From: Methanosphaera sp.
GTDB lineage: Archaea > Methanobacteriota > Methanobacteria > Methanobacteriales > Methanobacteriaceae
NCBI GenBank assembly: GCA_017430835.1
Contig: JAFRMD010000155.1
Location: 1 to 9,944, forward strand
Length of the DNA: 9,944 nt
Direction of reading: 5' to 3'
In this document: piece by piece, positions 1 to 5,759 of the stretch
Numbering within the stretch: the first letter of the stretch is position 1
Layout of the letters: every line of letters begins with the position of its first letter
Notes under the pieces: model-generated
Told to the model about the DNA's origin: nothing
Seen by the model: the letters and a program-made list of their open reading frames with translations, nothing else
Databases searched by the model: none
Made by a program: the position numbers and the translations under genes

Positions 1-159
1 GTGTTTTTCGGTTATTTCACTTATTGAATTGTCATGTAATATATCTAATATCACATATAATTTGTTTAAAACACGAATATCATTTTCTAATTTCTTTATT
101 TCACTTTGTACCTCTGAAATAATTCCAGGATACTCCTTAATTAATGTTTGTTCAGACAT
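1..159 (-). CDS. Partial CDS, N-terminal 53 residues of an unrecognised coiled-coil-like protein
   Basis: Read on the minus strand, an ATG at 159-157 opens a frame with no stop up to the left edge, giving 53 codons; the 3' part of the gene lies outside the window. The peptide begins MSEQTLIKEYPGIISEVQSE and continues as a Lys/Glu/Leu/Ile-rich amphipathic stretch (about residues 14-42) that looks like a helix or short coiled coil. It has no signal peptide or membrane segment, so it is probably cytoplasmic. No Shine-Dalgarno sequence precedes the ATG. TATA-like boxes at 183-190 and 192-199 would place the transcript start at or within about a dozen bases of the ATG, which suggests a leaderless or short-leader mRNA. 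The overlapping plus-strand frame at 29-220 is hydrophobic and looks like its antisense shadow. I do not recognise the family, and the function is unknown. Confidence 0.65.
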   Translation of the reverse strand, partial: MSEQTLIKEYPGIISEVQSEIKKLENDIRVLNKLYVILDILHDNSISEITEKH

Positions 160-182
160 ATTACTATATATCTTAATTTTAT

Positions 183-199
183 TATTTATAAGTTTATAT
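183..199 (-). promoter_or_regulatory. Candidate TATA boxes for the left-edge gene
   Basis: On the minus strand the sequence contains TATAAATA (183-190) and ATATAAAC (192-199), which lie 24-40 bases upstream of the ATG at 159. Archaeal TATA boxes centre about 25-27 bases before the transcription start, so either box predicts a leader of roughly 0-12 bases. This fits the absence of a ribosome binding site. In DNA this AT-rich, TATA-like strings also arise by chance. Confidence 0.4.
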
Positions 200-266
200 G
201 TCGGTTACTATAATAAATAATGTTTTCTTTTTTTACAATGTTAATTATTATACTTTTTTGAATTTT

Positions 267-383
267 CTATTTTTTATTAATATATTCTACCATTTGATAA
301 TTCAAGTGGATAGCATAATTTTTAACTATTTTTAATAGTTTATTGTATGATTTTTTGAATTTTATCAGGTCTTTCTTTTTCAT
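267..383 (-). CDS. Doubtful 38-residue ORF, possible small protein or gene remnant
   Basis: Minus strand: an ATG at 383-381 opens 38 codons ending in TAG at 269-267. The same frame is open for 11 more codons upstream, to about 416, where it meets a TAA. The peptide starts MKKKDLIKFKKSYNKLLKIV and is very basic, Lys/Asn/Tyr-rich and plausibly helical. No Shine-Dalgarno sequence precedes the ATG. A perfect 7-base-pair inverted repeat (AACTATT/AATAGTT, 324-340) lies inside it. The preceding minus-strand sequence carries several stops, so it could be the tail of a decayed gene. With this AT content a frame of this length can arise by chance, and I recognise no family. Confidence 0.22.
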   Translation of the reverse strand: MKKKDLIKFKKSYNKLLKIVKNYAIHLNYQMVEYINKK

Positions 384-490
384 CAAAATTAGTGTTTCAT
401 CAACAAGATTTAATCTTTAAAATTTTTTTATTACATTTTTCATTTTCTTAGAATAATATTTTATGATTTGAAATTTTTAGACATTATTAT

Positions 491-520
491 TAAAAAAAAG
501 GATTAAATCATTTTAATCTT
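491..520 (-). terminator. Hairpin followed by eight T, reading on the minus strand
   Basis: GATTAAA (501-507) and TTTAATC (512-518) form a perfect 7-base-pair stem with a four-base loop, extendable by a G-T and an A-T pair. On the minus strand this stem is followed at once by C and then T8 (A-run at 492-499 on the plus strand). The shape is that of an intrinsic terminator for minus-strand transcription, but no convincing minus-strand gene ends here. It could serve a decayed gene or an antisense transcript arising between here and 680, or be fortuitous. Confidence 0.35.
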
Positions 521-612
521 AATAAAAACTTTTTAAATATCCTTAAGCTTCTAAATCGAAAGTTATATTATGTTTTTTAGATATACTATTAATTAGTTAA
601 TCAAATCATCAA

Positions 613-671
613 AAAATATATAATTACGAATTACTTGTCAAAATAAATATTTTATATTGTCTTAAAATATT
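613..671 (+). promoter_or_regulatory. Candidate promoter and leader hairpin of the first adhesin gene
   Basis: A TATA-like run at 613-623 (AAAAATATATA) would place the transcript start near 645. Directly after that lies a perfect 9-base-pair inverted repeat, AATATTTTA (646-654) and TAAAATATT (663-671), with an 8-base loop. It ends 8 bases before the GTG start at 680. A second TATA-like string (652-657) inside the hairpin could alternatively drive a leaderless transcript from near 680. The stem is all A-T, so as RNA it is weak; as DNA it could be an operator overlapping the promoter. Confidence 0.35.
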
Positions 672-679
672 AGTAATAG

Positions 680-3600
680 GTGGTTAAAATATCTAAGCAA
701 AGAATATTCTTTATTAGCTTAGTAATTATATTGTTGTTAGGATTAAGTGTTGTATCAGCACAAGATAGTCAAGCAGTTACCAAATCTGTCAAGATGGAAA
801 AAACTGCTAAAAATCCTGTAAATAATATAGCTAAAGTTAATACAAAGAATAATAAAAAGTTTGTAACTAAAACAGTTACGAATAATAATGAAAATAATAC
901 AAAAGTTGTAAAAAAAGAAAATCAGAAATTAGTTACTGACAAAAAAACAAATACTACAGAAGTAAATAACAAAGAAAGCAAACAATTAACAAAGAAAACA
1001 GATAAGACTACAAAAGAAGCACAAACAGAATCAGTCACAAGTTACAGTGGGCTACAAACACTTTTAACAACTACTTCAAATTCTGAACTAATAGTCAACC
1101 TGGACGGAGACGATGACATCTGGGAAAGTACAGGAGTATTTTCAATAAAAGATTCAATTACTAAGCTCACTATTAATGGGAATTCAAAAACTATTGATGG
1201 TGGCTCATCTAATTCATTCTTTACATTTGAAACTATAGACTTAACCATAAACAATCTTACAGTTCAAAACTTTAGGGGTGGAAATGGTATAATAACTCAA
1301 AAATCATATGGAAATTTAAGGAGTAATATAACAGTCAATAATTCTAAGTTTATTAACAATAGATGTACTGGAACTGGAGGAGTATTTTATCAATATCAGA
1401 GTAGTGTTGCTGAAATGACAATCATCAATTCAACTTTCACTTCAAACAATGTTACAGGTAGTGGTGGAGTACTTTATCAACCTAATGGAGGAATTTTAAC
1501 AATTAAGGATTCAAATTTCACCTATAATAATGCTTCTAAAGCTGGAGTTATAATTCAAGATGCGGGTTCTAAAACTTCTAAATTGAATATTGAAAATTCA
1601 AATTTTATGTATAATAAAGCTACAAATGATGGAGGAGTAATTTTTCAAGGTAACAGTGCTGATTTGACAATTGTCAATTCTAATTTCACATCAAATAGTG
1701 CTGGTGAAGGTGGAGCAATTCGTCATTGGGGTGGTGAATTAAATATTTTTGATTCAAGGTTCATATCAAATAGTGCTACAGGTATGGGAGGAGTAATTTC
1801 TCAATATCAAGGATTGCTTAATATAAATAATACCGTATTTGAGAGTAATACTTGTCCAACTAAAGGAGGTGCAATATATACTGCACAAGTTAGTCAGGCA
1901 TTAATTAACAATACATCATTTAAGGGAAATAGATGTACTGGAACTGCTAGTACTTCTGCTGGAATTGGTGGTGCTCTATTTTTAGCAACAGATGGTGTGA
2001 TGGTGATTGATAATTCCGATTTTTCTTTAAATCATGCTACATTTGATGGTGGGGCAATTTACGGTGCAATCACATCATTAAAGATTAATAGAACCAATTT
2101 TACAAAAAATGATGCTCTATTTGCAGTTGGTAATTTTAAGTCAAATCGAGGTGGTGGAGCAATTTATTCTAAGTGTGGTGTTGAAATAAATGAATGTAAC
2201 TTTACAGGTAACTTTGCATGTGTAGGTGGGGCATTGTATATTAATTCAGTTTTAAATGTTAACAATTCTAACTTTATTGAGAATTATGCTGACTGTCATG
2301 GAGCAGTTCTTGTTAATTCTACAGGACCTTCAAGTATTAACAATTCAAACATTACAAGAAACAATGGAACAATTAATTCACAATCTTATCTAAGATCTGT
2401 TGTAGGGTCAATTGGTTCTGGATTATTTACTTTGGATCATAACACTTTTGATAGCAATTGGGTTAAAAATAGTGCAGCTTATATTTTAAAAGTTCAGGCA
2501 TCAACTAAAATAGTCAATAACCTTTTTGTAAACAATACAGATAATCAAAGAGATATGTTACTTAATGATATTGTTAATGAAATACATGATAATACGTATA
2601 TTGATAATTATTTATATGTCAGAAAAATTACTATTGATAATGAAATTGTTTTAGAAGACTATGAAAAAGAGGTTGATATTGTTTTATGGCCAGGTTATAA
2701 TGATACCGTAAGAAATGGTACAGTAAAAATTTTCATTAATGCTGAAAGTGAAGAGTATGCATGTTTTAATGTTAAAGATGGTAAATGCACAGTTAAAATT
2801 AACCTAACAGATTTACCTCTAAAAGAGAATTTAATTACTTTAGAATATAATACTTTAAGTAAACATTATTATAATAGAACAACAACGTTCAAGTTAACCA
2901 AGAACATTACAACTCTTACCGTATCGGCTAATGAAACGGTTTATGTTGGTCAGTATGTAACAATCAATGGTACTTTAACTGATCTTGATGATGCTCCAAT
3001 TGATGGTGTGAATGTTGACCTGTACATTAACGATCAATATAATGATACGACTCAAGTACAGGAGGGTATTTATTCATTCAACTATCTAACAAATGCATTG
3101 GGAATACATAATATCACCGTGAAATTTAATGGAGATGAAAATTATCCCGCATCAAGTATTAACACTACATCTAATGTATTGCCAACGGAAACTAACATTA
3201 CAGTAAGTGCAACTGACATTATCATTGGCCAAAATACTTCTATCACTGGAAGATTATATGAAATAAAAAATAATCAAGCTGTAGCAGATACAATTGTAAC
3301 AATAATTGTTGACAGTATAACTGTATCTGAAAATGTTCAAGTAGGAAGCGATGGACAATTCACATTTTCATATAATGCAACAAGAATAGGTGATATTGAA
3401 GTTAAGGTAGTTTATAATGGTGATGATGTAAGGTATGGAAGTTCAGCAAATCTGACAACATTCACGGTTTCACCTAGAAAAACAAATATTACAATAGATA
3501 ATAATAAAACAGTATTCATTGGACAAAATGTCACTATTAGTGGTGTCGTATATGATGAACTTGGTGAAGTTGTGGCAAACACTGTTGTGGACATTAAGGT

Positions 3601-5515
3601 TGGAAATGATTTAATCAAGGATGTTTCAGTTAAGAAAGATGGTACTTTTACAATAAACTATGAAATGGACAATGTAGGATCATATTCCATAACTGTCACG
3701 TACAATAACGACACAACAAGATACGTTGCTTCAACCAATACTTCCAGTGTAAAAGTCAATAAAAGAAGTACCAACATCACAATAAACAACAAGAAGACTG
3801 TTATAGTGGGAGAAAATATAACCATTAGCGGTGTTGTATATGATGAACTTGGTGAAGTTGTGGCAAACACTGTTGTGGACATTAAGGTTGGAGATGATTT
3901 AATTAAGAATGTTTCAGTCAGTAAAGATGGTACTTTTTCAGTTAAATACTATTTAAACAATATTGGAACATATAAAATTACCGTTATCTACAATAATGAT
4001 ACAACAGGATACATTAGTTCAACCAATACTTCCAGTGTAAAAGTCAATAAAAGAAGTACCAACATCACAATAAGCAATAAAAAAAGTGTCACAATAGGAG
4101 ACAAAATTACAATCACGGGTGTTTTAAGCGATGAACTTGGAGAAACAATACCTAACACAAAACTAACAATCAGAATAAACGAAAACTTCATAGATGACAA
4201 TCTAACAGTCGATGAAAAAGGTAATTATAAATTCTCATATAAAACAACAACTACCGGTACAAATACAATAAAAATATCCTATGCTGGCAGTAAAGACTAT
4301 TACTTGGCTTCAACAAATACCTCATCATTTAAAGTTTCACAACGTAAACTCAAGACTGTATTAACAATCAATACAAAAGATGAAGTATTAGTCAATACTA
4401 AAGTAAACATTACTGGAAAACTTATTGATGAGAAGAAAAATCCAGTAGCTAAAGCTGATATTATACTAACTGTTGATGGTGTTTCCAAAACAGTTAAAAC
4501 AGACAGTAATGGTAATTATGTCTTAGAATATAAGCCAACCACATCAGGCAAAAAACAAATAAAAGCCAAATTTGCTGGTGATGAAAGCTATAATTCAACT
4601 AGCAACAGTACAACTATGATTGTTAAGGAAAAATCCAAAATTACAGTCAAATCCAAAACAATACTTTGTGGTGAAAAAGTAAAACTTGAAGCTACAGTAA
4701 AGGATATGAATGGTAAAGCAATCAATGCTGGAAAAGTTGTATTTAAAATCAACATGAAAACAGTACTGGATTCAAAAGGCAACCCAAGATATGCAGCTGT
4801 TAAAAATTGTAAAGCAGTACTAACCGTTACTCCAGAAAGTGGATTATACAACAAGAATTCTGACTTAAACGCAGTATATAGTGGAACAAGCAAATACATG
4901 GAATCCAGAAGTAACACTGCCAAACTGTTAATTCATAGACGTAACGCAACAATAAAATTCACAACAAAGAATATCAAAGCCCAATCATTTGATACAATAA
5001 CCATCAAAACTAAAATCAAGGACGTAAACGGATCAGCTGTAAAATCAGGTAATGTTACCTTTAAGATAAACAGTTTAACATTAGGTAAGGCAAAAATTAA
5101 GAATGGTATTGCAACGTTCAAATACAAACTCAATGGTATGAAAGCAAAAACATACACAATAACCGCAGTATTCTCCTCAAATATGTACAACAGAGTACAG
5201 AAAACAATTAACCTAACGGTTGTAAGAACACCAACAAAAATTAAAGTAAATCCAATCACAACAAAAAGCAAAACATTCACAGTAAAAGCAAAAATCCTTG
5301 ACGACAAGAATAAGCTGGTTAAGAAAACAACCAGGGTAACAATTAAAATCAATAACCAAACATATGTTAACCAGACCAAAGTTTCAAAAGGTAAAGTCAA
5401 TATTAAAATACCTACCAAGCTCAAAAAAGGCAAATACACTTTAACAATAATTGCTGGTGTAAACGGTTATTATGAGGAATCTAGGAATAGTACAAAACTT
5501 AGAATAATATCATAG
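680..5515 (+). CDS. Adhesin-like surface protein, beta-helix head with nine Ig-like domains (1611 aa)
   Basis: This is probably a secreted, cell-surface protein that binds host, plant-fibre or microbial partners; the ligand is unknown. Visible domains: signal peptide 1-27 (KISKQR, hydrophobic core, VSA before Gln28); low-complexity cationic Lys/Asn/Thr linker 28-117; right-handed beta-helix about 118-645, with some 14 Phe-x-x-Asn motifs alternating with Gly-Gly-[Ala/Val]-[Ile/Leu/Val] turns (as in GGAIYTA, GGALYIN), a pattern resembling chlamydial Pmp and pectin-lyase-fold repeats; a transition domain 646-741 with Cys695 and Cys703; then nine Ig-like domains starting near 742, 838, 935, 1031, 1127, 1226, 1320, 1422 and 1518. 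The Ig-like domains resemble bacterial Ig-like group 3, with motifs such as GDENYPASS, DGTFT and NYxxS. The seventh carries Cys1330 and Cys1377. The protein ends straight after the last domain, with no LPxTG-type signal, membrane helix or known wall-binding repeat. An in-frame TAG lies immediately before the GTG, so the start cannot be further upstream. AGGTG, a good Shine-Dalgarno match, overlaps the start itself. The fold assignments are by eye. Confidence 0.93.
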   Translation: MVKISKQRIFFISLVIILLLGLSVVSAQDSQAVTKSVKMEKTAKNPVNNIAKVNTKNNKKFVTKTVTNNNENNTKVVKKENQKLVTDKKTNTTEVNNKESKQLTKKTDKTTKEAQTESVTSYSGLQTLLTTTSNSELIVNLDGDDDIWESTGVFSIKDSITKLTINGNSKTIDGGSSNSFFTFETIDLTINNLTVQNFRGGNGIITQKSYGNLRSNITVNNSKFINNRCTGTGGVFYQYQSSVAEMTIINSTFTSNNVTGSGGVLYQPNGGILTIKDSNFTYNNASKAGVIIQDAGSKTSKLNIENSNFMYNKATNDGGVIFQGNSADLTIVNSNFTSNSAGEGGAIRHWGGELNIFDSRFISNSATGMGGVISQYQGLLNINNTVFESNTCPTKGGAIYTAQVSQALINNTSFKGNRCTGTASTSAGIGGALFLATDGVMVIDNSDFSLNHATFDGGAIYGAITSLKINRTNFTKNDALFAVGNFKSNRGGGAIYSKCGVEINECNFTGNFACVGGALYINSVLNVNNSNFIENYADCHGAVLVNSTGPSSINNSNITRNNGTINSQSYLRSVVGSIGSGLFTLDHNTFDSNWVKNSAAYILKVQASTKIVNNLFVNNTDNQRDMLLNDIVNEIHDNTYIDNYLYVRKITIDNEIVLEDYEKEVDIVLWPGYNDTVRNGTVKIFINAESEEYACFNVKDGKCTVKINLTDLPLKENLITLEYNTLSKHYYNRTTTFKLTKNITTLTVSANETVYVGQYVTINGTLTDLDDAPIDGVNVDLYINDQYNDTTQVQEGIYSFNYLTNALGIHNITVKFNGDENYPASSINTTSNVLPTETNITVSATDIIIGQNTSITGRLYEIKNNQAVADTIVTIIVDSITVSENVQVGSDGQFTFSYNATRIGDIEVKVVYNGDDVRYGSSANLTTFTVSPRKTNITIDNNKTVFIGQNVTISGVVYDELGEVVANTVVDIKVGNDLIKDVSVKKDGTFTINYEMDNVGSYSITVTYNNDTTRYVASTNTSSVKVNKRSTNITINNKKTVIVGENITISGVVYDELGEVVANTVVDIKVGDDLIKNVSVSKDGTFSVKYYLNNIGTYKITVIYNNDTTGYISSTNTSSVKVNKRSTNITISNKKSVTIGDKITITGVLSDELGETIPNTKLTIRINENFIDDNLTVDEKGNYKFSYKTTTTGTNTIKISYAGSKDYYLASTNTSSFKVSQRKLKTVLTINTKDEVLVNTKVNITGKLIDEKKNPVAKADIILTVDGVSKTVKTDSNGNYVLEYKPTTSGKKQIKAKFAGDESYNSTSNSTTMIVKEKSKITVKSKTILCGEKVKLEATVKDMNGKAINAGKVVFKINMKTVLDSKGNPRYAAVKNCKAVLTVTPESGLYNKNSDLNAVYSGTSKYMESRSNTAKLLIHRRNATIKFTTKNIKAQSFDTITIKTKIKDVNGSAVKSGNVTFKINSLTLGKAKIKNGIATFKYKLNGMKAKTYTITAVFSSNMYNRVQKTINLTVVRTPTKIKVNPITTKSKTFTVKAKILDDKNKLVKKTTRVTIKINNQTYVNQTKVSKGKVNIKIPTKLKKGKYTLTIIAGVNGYYEESRNSTKLRIIS
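3482..4354 (+). repeat. Tandem 288-base Ig-domain repeats inside the first adhesin gene
   Basis: Three consecutive Ig-like units start at 3482, 3770 and 4058, exactly 288 bases (96 codons) apart; the third runs to about 4354. Units one and two are 74 of 96 residues identical by eye. Two DNA blocks are perfectly conserved: 3548-3604 equals 3836-3892 (57 bases), and 3730-3785 equals 4018-4073 (56 bases). The first block encodes the core of a domain, including DELGEVVANTVVDIKVG. The second spans the domain junction, including TSSVKVNKRSTNIT. The sequence between the blocks has diverged, so the array looks patched by recombination or gene conversion. Confidence 0.9.
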
Positions 5516-5518
5516 ATG

Positions 5519-5616
5519 TAGTAAGTAATTAATATTTGCTTACTATCCCATTAATCCCCTCTTTTTTTATTATTTCACATATATGAAATAAAATTTTTTT
5601 GTGAAATTCTTTTTTT
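5519..5616 (+). terminator. Tandem terminator-like hairpins and T-tracts after the first adhesin gene
   Basis: Starting four bases after the stop codon, TAGTAAG (5519-5525) pairs with CTTACTA (5539-5545). The stem extends inward to 10 pairs with one G-T and a 7-base loop. It is followed, 16 bases on, by a T7 run (5562-5568). A second perfect stem, TTATTTCA (5570-5577) with TGAAATAA (5584-5591), leads to T7 at 5594-5600. ATTTCAC (5572-5578) can instead pair with GTGAAAT (5601-5607), just before a third T7 at 5610-5616. Archaeal termination depends mainly on T-tracts; the hairpins may help or may stabilise the mRNA end. Confidence 0.6.
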
Positions 5617-5726
5617 ATCAGTTATTATTAAGCTTTCCTAATGCTTTATAGATATTATTTTTTCCAGGATATGTAAGTTTTAAGTCTTATTATTTACATA
5701 ATCCGAACAATCATTTAAAATATTTA

Positions 5727-5753
5727 TTAAAAAAAATAAGAAAATGTAGGGGG
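5727..5753 (-). terminator. C-run and T8 tract after the second adhesin gene
   Basis: Reading the minus strand past the TAA at 5762-5760, there is a CCCCC run (5753-5749), then a T-rich stretch with T8 at 5736-5729. I see no strong hairpin right before it. The same C-run-then-T-run order follows the first adhesin gene. This is consistent with a T-tract archaeal terminator. Confidence 0.5.
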
Positions 5754-5759
5754 TTATAT

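Larger units (their letters stand above)
160..679. other. 520-base AT-rich divergent intergenic region
   Basis: This gap separates the minus-strand left-edge gene from the plus-strand adhesin gene. It is conspicuously more AT-rich than the coding regions, with many A and T runs. It holds candidate TATA boxes near each end, a 38-codon minus-strand ORF (267-383), a hairpin followed by eight T on the minus strand (491-520), and an all-AT hairpin before the adhesin start (646-671). I found no tRNA-like cloverleaf, no CRISPR-type repeats and no sign of an insertion sequence. It may contain a decayed gene. Confidence 0.6.

Noticed and set aside
29..220. Plus-strand 63-codon frame rich in Ile, Leu, Ser and Tyr
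   Set aside because: It lies antisense to the minus-strand frame 1-159, which has a better amino-acid composition, an ATG with upstream TATA boxes and no stop to the edge. The plus frame looks like its shadow.
160..679. tRNA, rRNA, riboswitch or insertion-sequence remnant in the left gap
   Set aside because: No cloverleaf, no GC-rich structured stretch, no terminal inverted repeats with target duplication and no transposase-like motif could be seen.
652..683. Conventional Shine-Dalgarno sequence for the first adhesin
   Set aside because: AGGTG at 678-682 matches, but it overlaps the GTG itself instead of lying 5-9 bases upstream, so it cannot be a normal binding site for that start.
3482..4354. 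CRISPR-like direct repeats
   Set aside because: The repeats are 288 bases apart, in frame, and encode homologous Ig-like domains inside one gene; there are no short repeats with unique spacers.
4588..5439. Minus-strand hydrophobic frames (up to 168 codons) opposite the first adhesin's C-terminal half
   Set aside because: The same mirror effect: antisense of Lys/Thr/Ile-rich coding sequence gives long Leu/Val/Phe frames that mimic membrane proteins.
5670..5700. TATGTAA/TTACATA inverted repeat as a further terminator
   Set aside because: The 7-base-pair stem has a 17-base loop and no T-run after it on either strand, so it is not convincing in such AT-rich DNA.
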